A DNA stretch of 64,000 bases, taken from the NCBI RefSeq assembly GCF_001562255.1, contig NZ_CP014301.1, positions 4,061,501 to 4,125,500 on the forward strand. Reading direction: 5' to 3'. The stretch comes from Bosea sp. PAMC 26642. GTDB lineage: Bacteria > Pseudomonadota > Alphaproteobacteria > Rhizobiales > Beijerinckiaceae. The notes beneath the pieces are model-generated. The model worked only from the letters and a program-made list of their open reading frames with translations. It was not told the origin of the DNA and searched no databases. Below, one piece after another: positions 35,897-43,825 of this stretch (within the stretch, counting starts at the first letter, position 1; every line of letters starts with the position of its first letter). The position numbers and the translations under genes are program-made.

Positions 35897-36274
35897 TCAG
35901 GCGAGCGGCGGCCCGCGCGGTCGCGGCAGGCCGAAGGTGACGCCGATCGACGGCGGCGCAGGCGCGATCGGCGCAAGCGACAGGGCCGAGGCGAACCTGT
36001 GCAAGGCCGGCGCCACCGGGACAGGCGGGATGGCGACCACCGGATTGACCGGGCAGCCCTTGCAGTGCTGCGTGTCGCCAGCGGGCGCCGGCCTGTCGTC
36101 GCCCGGCGCCGTGGCGCCCGAGCAGAGAACCATACCGTCCAAACCGGGCGGCATCGCCAAAGCCGGCGCGGGCAGCAGGCCGGCGGCGAGCACCGCCAGT
36201 GCATAGACCGCCCCCAGCCAGGCTCCGAGGATGGAGCGGCGCAGATCTGCGAGGCAAGGGGCGAAAGCCGGCAT
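35897..36274 (-). CDS. DUF2946 family protein, possible CutF-like copper sensor
   Basis: A 125-residue exported or membrane-anchored small protein. It begins MPAFAPCLADLRRSILGAWL with a hydrophobic segment to about residue 43, then DGMVLCSGATAPGDDRPAPA, QHCKGCPVNP and a proline-rich end (PAPPSIGVTFGLPRPRGPPL, then a final Ala). In Rhodobacter capsulatus the small DUF2946 protein CutF has Cys residues and a C-terminal Pro-rich motif and controls translation of downstream copper genes. The same architecture and a downstream PCu(A)C gene are seen here. The start could also be 36316; further upstream the frame crosses a repeat. Confidence 0.75.
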   Translation of the reverse strand: MPAFAPCLADLRRSILGAWLGAVYALAVLAAGLLPAPALAMPPGLDGMVLCSGATAPGDDRPAPAGDTQHCKGCPVNPVVAIPPVPVAPALHRFASALSLAPIAPAPPSIGVTFGLPRPRGPPLA

Positions 36275-36330
36275 GAGCGCGACATGCCTCCGGGCCGGCC
36301 CGGCGTCAAGCCGCATGCTGTCGCAGCGCG

Positions 36331-36412
36331 CCGTCATTGCGAGCGCAGCGAAGCAATCCAGAGCCGCGTGCTCTACGCCTCCTGGATTGCTTCGCTGCGC
36401 TCGCAATGACGG
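36331..36412. repeat. Dispersed palindromic repeat, family A, copy 2
   Basis: CCGTCATTGCGAGCGCAGCG through the mirrored TCGCAATGACGG. It separates the copper unit (minus strand) from the methionine unit (plus strand). The 394-base gap 36275-36668 holds this repeat, then a promoter and the SAM-II riboswitch. Confidence 0.9.
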
Positions 36413-36520
36413 CAGGTCGAAGTCAAGGGCCGCTGGTATCAGGGGAAGATTTTGCTCCCACATCGCCGGCCACAGGAGAGTTCACGCGTCGCGAGCCGTT
36501 TCTTTAAAAGAACGATTGGA

Positions 36521-36549
36521 TTGACAAAGCGGATGGATCGTCCCATCTT
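36521..36549 (+). promoter_or_regulatory. Promoter of the methionine-uptake operon
   Basis: TTGACA (36521-36526), a 17-base spacer and CATCTT (36544-36549). The -35 is perfect and the -10 is weak. It lies 27 bases upstream of the SAM-II aptamer. Confidence 0.5.
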
Positions 36550-36575
36550 GAGGTCGTCATCGGGCTTGCCGGATG

Positions 36576-36630
36576 GCCGCGGGGATTTGAGCGAGCAGCT
36601 TGCACCGCGTCACCAAACGCTAAAGCGCCA
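36576..36630 (+). ncRNA. SAM-II riboswitch
   Basis: A SAM-II (SAM-alpha) aptamer, which senses S-adenosylmethionine in alphaproteobacteria. The P1 stem CGCGG (36578-36582) pairs with CCGCG (36605-36609), GGATTTGAG follows P1, CTTGCA precedes the second strand, and the pseudoknot tail is CACCAAACGCTAAAGCG. These are the conserved elements in the right order and spacing. It lies 39 bases before a leader peptide and about 620 bases before metN, as expected for methionine uptake repressed by SAM. Confidence 0.88.
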
Positions 36631-36668
36631 CGACGCGGTCGTGGGCTCCGGTTTTAAGGAGAATGCAC

Positions 36669-36728
36669 ATGACCATCCGCCCCGTTCGCCGAAACGAACA
36701 CCTTGCCATGGATTGCTGTCGACGCTGA
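36669..36728 (+). CDS. Leader peptide with Cys-Cys-Arg-Arg end
   Basis: A 19-codon open frame with a perfect AAGGAG site 7 bases upstream encodes MTIRPVRRNEHLAMDCCRR and stops at TGA. The arrangement (RR-x-x-HL...CC-RR at the end) resembles sulfur-responsive leader peptides that stall at cysteine codons (TGC TGT here). It is followed 8 bases after the stop by a stable hairpin. An ATG at 36663 is in frame but too close to the Shine-Dalgarno. Existence as a translated peptide is likely; its sensing role is inference. Confidence 0.65.
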   Translation: MTIRPVRRNEHLAMDCCRR

Positions 36729-36736
36729 TCCCGTGC

Positions 36737-36757
36737 CGGTCGGCGCAACGCCGGCCG
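36737..36757 (+). promoter_or_regulatory. Hairpin after the leader peptide
   Basis: CGGTCGGCG / CGCCGGCCG pair over nine positions (one G-U) around a CAA loop. It has no T-run, so it would affect translation or act in a Rho-type mechanism rather than as an intrinsic terminator. Confidence 0.5.
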
Positions 36758-36811
36758 CCCCCGCTCCATCAGATGTCCATCAGAGGCCGCCCCGGCGGCA
36801 GAGGCAGAGCC

Positions 36812-37054
36812 ATGACCCTTGTCCAATCGACTCCCCAGCAGACCGTCCCGAGCCAGCAGGCCTATGTCATCGAGATCGGCGAGACCCAGGCCGGGCTCGT
36901 CAACCGCCGCGCCGACGAGCGCTATTTCACCTTCATCGCCGCTTCCGCCGCGTTCCACGCGCTGGAGGGCCACCGCTTCGCCACGCCAAGCGCAGCCGAA
37001 CTCGCCGTGCGCCAACTGGCCGGCCCGCGTCGCGGCGCGCGGCTGGCAGCCTGA
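36812..37054 (+). CDS. Small protein of unknown function in the met operon (80 aa)
   Basis: An 80-residue soluble protein I do not recognise. It begins MTLVQSTPQQTVPSQQAYVI and contains EIGETQAGLVNRRADERYFT and FIAASAAFHALEGHRF; it lacks a signal peptide, membrane helix or Cys. A GAGG-type site precedes the ATG. It lies between the SAM-II leader and metN, 12 bases before another small gene. High GC at third positions supports it as coding. Function may relate to sulfur or methionine regulation, but only by position. Confidence 0.65.
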   Translation: MTLVQSTPQQTVPSQQAYVIEIGETQAGLVNRRADERYFTFIAASAAFHALEGHRFATPSAAELAVRQLAGPRRGARLAA

Positions 37055-37066
37055 CGGGCGCCGGTG

Positions 37067-37246
37067 ATGAGTATCGTGGTCGATCTCTGGCGGCAGTTCA
37101 CGGCGTGGTTCGCCGAGGCCGTCCCGGCCGTGGCCGGGCCCGTGCCGGCTTCCGGCGAACCCGACGAGGCACGCCGGCAATCGACCCGCGACGTGACGCT
37201 GGAACAGCTGGGCATCGACCACTGGTCGTCCCACACGCTATTCTGA
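37067..37246 (+). CDS. Small protein of unknown function in the met operon (59 aa)
   Basis: A 59-residue protein beginning MSIVVDLWRQFTAWFAEAVP and ending TLEQLGIDHWSSHTLF. It has an amphipathic N-terminal helix and no recognised motif. It begins 12 bases after the previous small gene and ends 4 bases before metN, so it is almost certainly co-translated with them. A GTG at 37064 is an alternative start. Confidence 0.6.
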   Translation: MSIVVDLWRQFTAWFAEAVPAVAGPVPASGEPDEARRQSTRDVTLEQLGIDHWSSHTLF

Positions 37247-37250
37247 GGGC

Positions 37251-38375
37251 ATGATGAACGCACCCGTAAAGCCCGGCGTCTTCGACACCGGCATCGAACT
37301 CCCTTTGGCCAAGTTGTCGTCGGACGCGCCGCCGATCATCCGCTTCGAGCAGGTCGGCAAGACCTATGCCGGCCGCAGCGGGCAGGACGGCGTCTCCGCG
37401 CTCGCCGGCATCGACCTCGACGTGCCCCAAGGCGCGATCGTCGGCGTGATCGGCCGCTCCGGCGCCGGCAAATCGACGCTGATCCGGCTCGTCAACGGGC
37501 TGGAGCGCGCCACCGCCGGCCGCATCCTGATCGAAGGCGAGGACGTCACCGGGCTGACCGAGGCCGGCTGGCGCGCCCGCCGGCGCCAGACGGGGATGAT
37601 CTTCCAGCATTTCAACCTGCTCTCCTCGCGCACGGTCTTCGACAATGTCGCGCTGCCGCTGGAGATCGCGGGCGTGGACAAGGCGCAGATCGAGGCGCGG
37701 GTCGCCAAGCTGCTCGACCTCGTCGGGCTCGCCGACAAGCGCGAGCGCTATCCCGCCGAACTGTCGGGCGGGCAGAAGCAGCGCGTCGGCATCGCCCGGG
37801 CGCTCGCCACCGAGCCGACCGTGCTGCTCTGCGACGAGGCGACCTCGGCGCTCGATCCCGAGACGACGCAGTCGATCCTGGCGCTGCTGCGGCAGGTGAA
37901 CCGGGATCTCGGCATCACCATCCTGCTGATCACCCACGAGATTCCGGTGATCAAGGAGATCTGCGACCGCGTCGCCGTGATCGAGGGCGGGCGGATCGTC
38001 GAGGAGGGCGAGACCTTCGAGGTGTTCACGCGCCCGAAGCATCCGACCACCGCCCGCTTCGTCGAGGCCGTGACCGGCGTCGAGGTGCCGGCCTATCTCG
38101 CAGGGCAGATCCGGCAGGAGGCCCGCGCGGGCGACCAGGCCGTGCTGCGCATCACCTTCACGGGCGAGAATTCGACCGCCCCGGTGATCAGCCGGCTGAG
38201 CTCGACCATCGGGATCGACGTCAACATTCTGGCGGGGCGCATCGACGCCATCGCCGGTCGCCCCTTCGGCAGCCTGCTCGTCTCGGTGCCGTCGGAACAA
38301 CCAAAACTCGCCGCCGTGCTCGGTGCCCTGAAGAGCCTCGCACTCAAGGCGGAGGTCGTCGGCCATGTCTCCTGA
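37251..38375 (+). CDS. metN: Methionine ABC transporter ATP-binding protein
   Basis: MetN powers D/L-methionine import. The 374-residue product has Walker A GRSGAGKSTLIRLVNGLERA, Q-loop MIFQHFNLLSSRTVFDNVAL (the MetN-typical form), signature LSGGQKQRVGIARAL, Walker B VLLCDEATSALDPETT, and a C-terminal NIL/ACT-like domain from about residue 290 (RITFTGENSTAPVISRL) that senses methionine. It overlaps metI by 11 bases. The operon lies under a SAM-II riboswitch, which supports methionine rather than another substrate. Confidence 0.95.
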   Translation: MMNAPVKPGVFDTGIELPLAKLSSDAPPIIRFEQVGKTYAGRSGQDGVSALAGIDLDVPQGAIVGVIGRSGAGKSTLIRLVNGLERATAGRILIEGEDVTGLTEAGWRARRRQTGMIFQHFNLLSSRTVFDNVALPLEIAGVDKAQIEARVAKLLDLVGLADKRERYPAELSGGQKQRVGIARALATEPTVLLCDEATSALDPETTQSILALLRQVNRDLGITILLITHEIPVIKEICDRVAVIEGGRIVEEGETFEVFTRPKHPTTARFVEAVTGVEVPAYLAGQIRQEARAGDQAVLRITFTGENSTAPVISRLSSTIGIDVNILAGRIDAIAGRPFGSLLVSVPSEQPKLAAVLGALKSLALKAEVVGHVS

Positions 38376-39030
38376 AATCATCCGCCTGATCGCGCAGGCC
38401 ACCGGCGACACGCTGCTGATGGTGGCGGTGGCCGCGGGGCTGGGCAGCGTGCTCGGCCTGCCGCTCGGCGTCTTCCTCGCCACCAGCAAGCGCGGCGAGC
38501 TGTTTGCGTCGCCGGCTCTCAACGCCGTGCTCGGCACGCTGGTCAACGCGACGCGCTCGACGCCCTTCATCATCCTCGTCGTCGCAATCATCCCCTTCAC
38601 CCGGCTGATCGCCGGCACCTCGATCGGCACCAATGCGGCAATCGTGCCGCTGACGGTCGCCTCCACCCCGTTCATCGCCCGCCTGATCGAAGGGGCGATC
38701 CGCGAGGTCGACCAGGGGCTGGTGGAGGCGGCGCGCGCGATGGGGGCAAGCCCGCTCCAGATCGTGCGCAAGGTGCTGGTGCCCGAGGCGCTGCCGGCGA
38801 TCGTGCTGGGCCTGACACTGGCCATCGTCAGCCTGCTCGGTTTCTCGGCCATGGTCGGCGCGGTCGGCGGCGGGGGGCTGGGCGATCTCGGCATCCGCTA
38901 CGGCTACCAGCGCTTCATGCCCGATGTGATGGCCGCCGTCGTCGCCGTGCTGATCGTCCTCGTCCAGACCGTCCAGAGCGTCGGCGACCGCTTGGCGCGC
39001 CGCCTCAACAAGCGGCTGCGCCACGCCTGA
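38365..39030 (+). CDS. metI: Methionine ABC transporter permease
   Basis: MetI forms the dimeric inner-membrane channel. The 221-residue product has five membrane segments and MetI features: VNATRSTPFIILVVAIIPFT, GTNAAIVPLTVASTPFIARL, and the EAA loop EVDQGLVEAARAMGASPLQI followed by VRKVLVPEALPAIV, then YQRFMPDVM. It is translationally coupled to metN and followed 50 bases later by metQ. Confidence 0.95.
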   Translation: MSPEIIRLIAQATGDTLLMVAVAAGLGSVLGLPLGVFLATSKRGELFASPALNAVLGTLVNATRSTPFIILVVAIIPFTRLIAGTSIGTNAAIVPLTVASTPFIARLIEGAIREVDQGLVEAARAMGASPLQIVRKVLVPEALPAIVLGLTLAIVSLLGFSAMVGAVGGGGLGDLGIRYGYQRFMPDVMAAVVAVLIVLVQTVQSVGDRLARRLNKRLRHA

Positions 39031-39080
39031 GAGACCCCCTCATTCCACCTCCCGATATCTCAACCGAAGGATACGACCCG

Positions 39081-39881
39081 ATGACCACCCTCACCCGCCG
39101 CGCGGCGCTTGCCGCCACCGCCGTATTCGCCCTGAGCCTGGCCGTCCCCGCTCTCGCCCAAACCACGCAGGTCGTTCGCATCGGCGCCTCGCCCGGCCCC
39201 CATGCCGAGATCCTGGAGAAGCTGAAGCCGATCGTCGCCAAGCAGGGCATCGACCTCAAGATCGTCGAGTTCTCGGACTATGTCGTGCCCAATCAGGCGC
39301 TCGACGCCGGCGAGCTGGAGGCCAATTCCTTCCAGAACCAGCCCTATCTCGACAACCAGATCAAGGATCGCGGCTACAAGCTGGTCGGCGTCGGCTACAC
39401 CGTGAACTTCCCGCTTGGCATCTATTCGGCCAAGTACAAGAGTTGGGCCGAGGTGCCCGACGGCGCATCGGTCGCGATCCAGAACGACCCGACCAATGGC
39501 GGGCGTTCGCTCCTGCTGCTGCAGGACAAGGGCATCATCAAGCTCAAGGACGGCGTCGGCTTCAAGCCCACCCCAGCCGACATCGTCTCGAACCCCAAGA
39601 AGCTGAAGATCATCGAGATCGAGGCGGCCCAGACCCCGCGTTCGCTGCAGGACGTGGCGGCGGCCGCGATCAACACAAACTACGCCGTCGACGCCAAGAT
39701 CGAGCCGACCTCGGCGATCCTGCGCGAGGACCCCAAGGGGCCCTATGTCAACCTGATCGCGGTGCGCGCCGCCGACAAGGACAAGCCCTGGGTGAAGACG
39801 CTGGTCGAGGCCTATCACTCGCCCGAGATCAAGGCTTTCGTGGCCGAGCGCTTCAAGGGCTCGGTGCTCGCGAGCTGGTAA
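39081..39881 (+). CDS. metQ: Methionine ABC transporter substrate-binding protein
   Basis: MetQ captures methionine in the periplasm. The 266-residue NlpA-family product has a signal peptide (MTTLTRRAALAATAVFALSL ending ALAQ; no lipobox Cys is seen, so it is likely soluble) followed by VVRIGASPGPHAEILEKLKP, IVEFSDYVVPNQALDAGELE, ANSFQNQPYLDNQIKDRGYK and the ligand-binding QNDPTNGGRSLLLLQ. A GAAGGATACGACCCG site precedes the ATG. It is the last gene of the operon, followed by a terminator. Confidence 0.95.
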   Translation: MTTLTRRAALAATAVFALSLAVPALAQTTQVVRIGASPGPHAEILEKLKPIVAKQGIDLKIVEFSDYVVPNQALDAGELEANSFQNQPYLDNQIKDRGYKLVGVGYTVNFPLGIYSAKYKSWAEVPDGASVAIQNDPTNGGRSLLLLQDKGIIKLKDGVGFKPTPADIVSNPKKLKIIEIEAAQTPRSLQDVAAAAINTNYAVDAKIEPTSAILREDPKGPYVNLIAVRAADKDKPWVKTLVEAYHSPEIKAFVAERFKGSVLASW

Positions 39882-39935
39882 ACCTCTTTCTCCCTGACCT
39901 TCCTCCCCACCTGACCGCGAGGCGGCCGGGCGACT

Positions 39936-39966
39936 GCCCCGGATGCGCAAGCCTCCGGGGCTTTTT
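39936..39966 (+). terminator. Intrinsic terminator of the met operon
   Basis: GCCCCGG / CCGGGGC form a 7-base-pair stem with a 12-base loop, followed by TTTTT at 39962-39966, 55 bases after the metQ stop. Confidence 0.8.
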
Positions 39967-39983
39967 GCCGGCATCGAACAACG

Positions 39984-40035
39984 CCGTCATTCCGGGCGCA
40001 GCGGATCGGCGCCGCTCCGCTTGTCCGGAATGACG
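39984..40035. repeat. Dispersed palindromic repeat, family B, copy 3 (short)
   Basis: CCGTCATTCCGGGCGCAGCG at one end and GTCCGGAATGACGG at the other, with only about 20 bases between. A shortened copy without the inner arms of copies 1, 2 and 4. It lies between metQ's terminator and a convergent gene. Confidence 0.8.
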
Positions 40036-40058
40036 GCGAAAGATGCTGGTACCGGTTA

Positions 40059-42260
40059 TCAAGGGGCGATCTTTCCCAGCGCCAGGAACTGCGTCTCTCC
40101 GGATGAATCGTCGACGCCGTCATTGTCGGTGACGACGAAGAGATCGCCGGCTTTGTCGACAGTCATGCCCTCGACCTTGTCGAGGCCATAGCCGCCGAGC
40201 TTCATCAGATCGGGGGTCAGGTCCCGCAGCAGCGTCTTCTCGACGGTCGGGATCGTCGCGGAGCCGAGCGGCGCCGGCGTCAGGCCCTTGACCGAGAAGG
40301 TCGCGAGCGTCTTCACCGCCTTGGCCCCGAAGAGGTTGTCGCGCTCGATCACGGCGAAGCTGTCATTGCCGAGAGAGGTCAGCTCCGACAGGCCCATCCA
40401 GGCACCGGCCGCAGGCGCGGTCAGCGGGTAGTGCAGGGCGCCCCAGCTCTTCGTCGCAGGCTTGTAGGCAAGGATCTTGGCTTTCCCCTTCGGGTCGTCC
40501 TTCCACTCGCGCTGGACCGCCAGCCAGACCGTCTCCTCAGCGCCCGATCCGGTGACCGCGACGCCCTCGAAGCCGAAACGGCTGGCCTGCCTGGCCAGCT
40601 CTTCGGGAAGAAGAATCTCCTCCTCGACCTCGCCCTTGGCCGAGACCCGCAGCAGGATGTTCTGCGTCGGCTTGTCCTTGATTTCGGGATTGCCCTCGGA
40701 GGCCAGCCAGAAGCCGCCGCCCGGACGGTTGGCAAGCGCTTCGATGTCGTAGGCGGCGGGCTTGCCGTCCTTGGTCAGCGTGGTTTCGCCGACGATCCGG
40801 GCCGGCTTCTGTGTGGCGTCGATCTCCAGGATGCGCGAGGGCGTATAGGCGCTGTCGGTGACGGCATGCAGCCGGCCGGCGAGCGTCGCATGCGCGGCAA
40901 GGCCCGATAGGGCGCCCCAGCCGATCGGCGCGCCATCGACGTCGATGGAGGCGATTGTCGGATAGGCGGCCGGAGCCTCGCTGCGCTGATAGATCGTCAC
41001 GACCGAGCGAGCCCCGCCCTTCTCGCCGACATCGGCTTCGGAGGCGGAGACGAAGAGGTTGCGCTGTGGAATGGCGAGCAGCCCTTCCGGCGCAATGCCA
41101 CCGGGCAGCGCCTGCAGATAGCGTGGCGCCTTGCCCGGACCCTCGTCCTTGTAGACCAGCACCAGCGAGGCCCGCTCCAGCCCGAGGAAGATCAGCTTGT
41201 CGTTGCCATAGGTGCCGACCTCGATGCCTTCGGGCTCGCTGCCCTTGGCGGCCGAGCGGCGCTCGGGATAATGGCCGAGCTGGATCGCCAGGCGATCGAC
41301 GGTCGCGCCGGAATCGAATTCCACCGTGCCGTCCTTGCGGAAGATCGTGAAGCCGCGCGAGCCGCCCTTCCAGTCGCCTTCATTGGCGGTGACGAAACGG
41401 TCGTTGTCGAGCCAGCGCACGGCGTCGGGCTCGCGCGCCACGGCCTTGAGCTCCTCGACCGGCTTGATCAGACCGTCGCGGGTCTTGTCGATGCCCTTCA
41501 GATCGACCGCGCCGGCCGGGAAATGCGCCACCAGCTTGCCCGTCTTCGTGTCGATGAGGGCGAGGTGGTTGTTCTCCTGCAGGGTCACGACGGCGAGACC
41601 GTCCTGGTTGACGTCGACGAATTCCGGCTCCGGATCGGTGGGCTCGACGGCCGCGATGCCGGTCATATCGACGATCTGGCGCGAGGCGCAGTCGATGGCG
41701 CCGTCCTTGATGCCGATCAGCGTCACATTGCCGGCCGGCAGCTGGGGCAGGGCGCCCTTGTTCAGCTTCTCGTCACGCTCGTTCTCGATCGCGATGACGA
41801 TCTTGGTCTTGTCCTTGGTGAGCGTAACGGAGTCCGGCTGGCCGCCGAGATCGCAGGTCGCGACGACCTGCTTCGTCTTCAGGTCAACGGTCGCGAGATG
41901 GCCGGCCGGCTCCTTGTAGTTGTCGCCGGAGGTGACGACTGCCACGAAGGCCTTGTCACCGAGGATGGTGACGGAGGTGGACTCGCCGCCGAGCGGCACG
42001 AAGCCGGCGGGCTTCGGGGCTTGGGCGGTGGTGAGGTCGATGAGACCCAGCGCCTTCTGCTCGCCATCGGTGTAGGCGAGCAGGGTGCCGTCCTCGTTCG
42101 CGGCGATGATTTCCGCGACGGTCTTCTTGGACGCATCCCTATCGGCCGGCAGGTTCGATGGCACCGAGAAGGTCGCGATGCGGTTGAACATCGGCTCGGC
42201 CAAAGCGGTGCCGCCGAGCAGCAGGGATGCAAGGGCGGCGAGAACGAAGGGGTTGCGCAT
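40059..42260 (-). CDS. Exported esterase-like activity of phytase family protein
   Basis: A 733-residue exported protein. The signal peptide MRNPFVLAALASLLLGGTAL ends near AEP. The first half looks like a beta-propeller with repeated segments (AYTDGEQKALGLIDLTTAQA, VATVDLKTKQVVATCDLGGQ, VVTLQENNHLALIDTKTGKL). The second half, from about residue 430, matches the esterase-like phytase domain (GWGALSGLAAHATLAGRLHA, ASEGNPEIKDKPTQ, RFGFEGVAVTGSG, ending KVEGMTVDKAGDLFVVTDND). Such proteins are predicted phosphoesterases, often calcium-dependent. The frame is open upstream to 42374, but only 42260 gives a signal peptide. Confidence 0.85.
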   Translation of the reverse strand: MRNPFVLAALASLLLGGTALAEPMFNRIATFSVPSNLPADRDASKKTVAEIIAANEDGTLLAYTDGEQKALGLIDLTTAQAPKPAGFVPLGGESTSVTILGDKAFVAVVTSGDNYKEPAGHLATVDLKTKQVVATCDLGGQPDSVTLTKDKTKIVIAIENERDEKLNKGALPQLPAGNVTLIGIKDGAIDCASRQIVDMTGIAAVEPTDPEPEFVDVNQDGLAVVTLQENNHLALIDTKTGKLVAHFPAGAVDLKGIDKTRDGLIKPVEELKAVAREPDAVRWLDNDRFVTANEGDWKGGSRGFTIFRKDGTVEFDSGATVDRLAIQLGHYPERRSAAKGSEPEGIEVGTYGNDKLIFLGLERASLVLVYKDEGPGKAPRYLQALPGGIAPEGLLAIPQRNLFVSASEADVGEKGGARSVVTIYQRSEAPAAYPTIASIDVDGAPIGWGALSGLAAHATLAGRLHAVTDSAYTPSRILEIDATQKPARIVGETTLTKDGKPAAYDIEALANRPGGGFWLASEGNPEIKDKPTQNILLRVSAKGEVEEEILLPEELARQASRFGFEGVAVTGSGAEETVWLAVQREWKDDPKGKAKILAYKPATKSWGALHYPLTAPAAGAWMGLSELTSLGNDSFAVIERDNLFGAKAVKTLATFSVKGLTPAPLGSATIPTVEKTLLRDLTPDLMKLGGYGLDKVEGMTVDKAGDLFVVTDNDGVDDSSGETQFLALGKIAP

Positions 42261-42418
42261 GGAACGATCCTGTCCGGCTGGAGCGTGAAACTGGCAGGCT
42301 GATCGGCTAGTGAGCGCAGGCGACGATTTCGTGACGGTTTGCCGGCCGGGTAACGCAAAAGCCGGCCATCCCAAGCAGCGGACGGCACGGCTCTAGAGAC
42401 TGCGATCACGGTCTGCGA

Positions 42419-42838
42419 TCAGAGGCCGGCGGTCGCCACGCCACCGCCGGGAACCGAGCGCTTCAGGCCGATCACCTCAAGTTCGGTGATCACCGCCACC
42501 GCGCCAGCCTGGGCCAGGACGAAGCCGATGCCAAGTCCCGTCGGCGAAAACCATCCAGCCACCAGGATCGCGATGCTGTCGGCGATCCAGAGCAGGTTGA
42601 TGCCGATCACGGCGAAGACGGCGAGCCTCGGCAGGCTTCCACGGCTGGCGAACCAGGCAAGCGCCGCGGCGCAAGGCAGCAGGACGAGCCCCGCGCCGCG
42701 CAGGAACCCTTCGGGAAAGCCGAACGGGCCGGCAAGCGGGCCGGCAGCGAGCGCAAGCAACAGGCCGGTGGCGGCGCAGGCGGCAGCATCGAGGGCGAGA
42801 GCGTTCCGCAGGAAGCGCGAGGACTGGATCATGGACAT
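42419..42838 (-). CDS. Small integral membrane protein of unknown function
   Basis: A 139-residue protein with four hydrophobic segments: LDAAACAATGLLLALAAGPL, GAGLVLLPCAAALAWFAS, RLAVFAVIGINLLWIADSIA and FVLAQAGAVAVITELEVIGL. Small four-helix membrane proteins of this sort occur widely in Hyphomicrobiales without assigned function. I chose ATG 42838 (MSMIQSSRFLRNALAL), which follows an intergenic gap; a longer frame to 42973 overlaps the divergent regulator. It is divergent from the HTH regulator, a likely controller. Confidence 0.72.
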   Translation of the reverse strand: MSMIQSSRFLRNALALDAAACAATGLLLALAAGPLAGPFGFPEGFLRGAGLVLLPCAAALAWFASRGSLPRLAVFAVIGINLLWIADSIAILVAGWFSPTGLGIGFVLAQAGAVAVITELEVIGLKRSVPGGGVATAGL

Positions 42839-42971
42839 GGTCGGTCTCCATTGGCTGGGAGGCTTGAGGCGCCTCGGGGTCGATGGAGGGCATGCTGACG
42901 GGATCGGGCTGGCGGGTCGATTAAGCGGGAGGTAATTGGAACGGACCCAATCGACGGCTAGGTTTGTGCTC

Positions 42972-43796
42972 ATGAACAGGCATCATCAGCCCAGCGTCGG
43001 CCACCTCATCCGCGACTGGCGGCAGCTGCGCCGCCTCAGCCAGCTCGACCTCGCGCTCGAAGCCGAGATCTCGCAGAAGCATCTTTCCTTCGTCGAGAGC
43101 GGCCGCTCGCAGCCGAGCCGCGACATGGTTCTGCTGCTGGCCGAGCATCTCGGCGTGCCGTTGCGCGAGCGCAACGCGCTCCTGCTCGCGGCGGGCTACG
43201 CGCCGGTCTATCTGGAGCGCTCGCTGGAGGACCCCGGCCTACAGGCCGCGAAATCGGCCATCGACCTCGTCCTGAAGGGCCATGAGCCTTATCCGGCGCT
43301 CGCAGTCGATCGGCACTGGATCCTGCTCGCGGCCAATGCCGCTGTCGCGCCACTGCTGAGTCTCGTCGCCGATCCCAACCTGCTGCGCCCGCCCGTGAAT
43401 GTGCTGAGGCTGTCGCTGCATCCGGGCGGCCTGGCCCCGGCGATCGTCAATCTGGAGGAATGGCGCTCGCACCTTCTGGCGCGCCTGCGCCAGCAGGTCA
43501 GGGCGACGGCCGATCCGGTGCTGGCGGAGCTTTTGACCGAGCTTCTGTCCTACGACGCGCCGAGCCCGTCCCTGCGGAGGGGGCAGGCACCGGCCGTCGA
43601 AGCCGAGCCGGCCATCGTGGTGCCGCTGCGCCTGCGCGTGGGCGAGGCGACCCTGTCCTTCATCTTGACGACGACGGTCTTCGGCACGCCGGTCGACATC
43701 ACCCTGTCGGAGCTGGCGCTGGAGACTTTCTTTCCGGCCGATGCGGCAACCGCGCAGGCGTTGCACGCCATGGCTGCGGCCTCTCATGAGCCTTGA
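42972..43796 (+). CDS. XRE-type helix-turn-helix regulator with MmyB-like ligand domain
   Basis: A 274-residue regulator. The N-terminal HTH is VGHLIRDWRQLRRLSQLDLA, then EISQKHLSFVESGRSQPSRD. The rest has the MmyB-like PAS-type domain pattern (GHEPYPALAVDRHWILLAAN, NLLRPPVNVLRLSLHPGGLA) with fatty-acid-like binding, and a second part TLSFILTTTVFGTPVDITLS. The ATG at 42972 was preferred to a TTG at 42936. It is divergent from the small membrane protein gene across 133 bases, so it probably regulates that gene. Confidence 0.85.
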   Translation: MNRHHQPSVGHLIRDWRQLRRLSQLDLALEAEISQKHLSFVESGRSQPSRDMVLLLAEHLGVPLRERNALLLAAGYAPVYLERSLEDPGLQAAKSAIDLVLKGHEPYPALAVDRHWILLAANAAVAPLLSLVADPNLLRPPVNVLRLSLHPGGLAPAIVNLEEWRSHLLARLRQQVRATADPVLAELLTELLSYDAPSPSLRRGQAPAVEAEPAIVVPLRLRVGEATLSFILTTTVFGTPVDITLSELALETFFPADAATAQALHAMAAASHEP

Positions 43797-43825
43797 GACC
43801 ACACGGGGCAGGACGAAATTTATTT

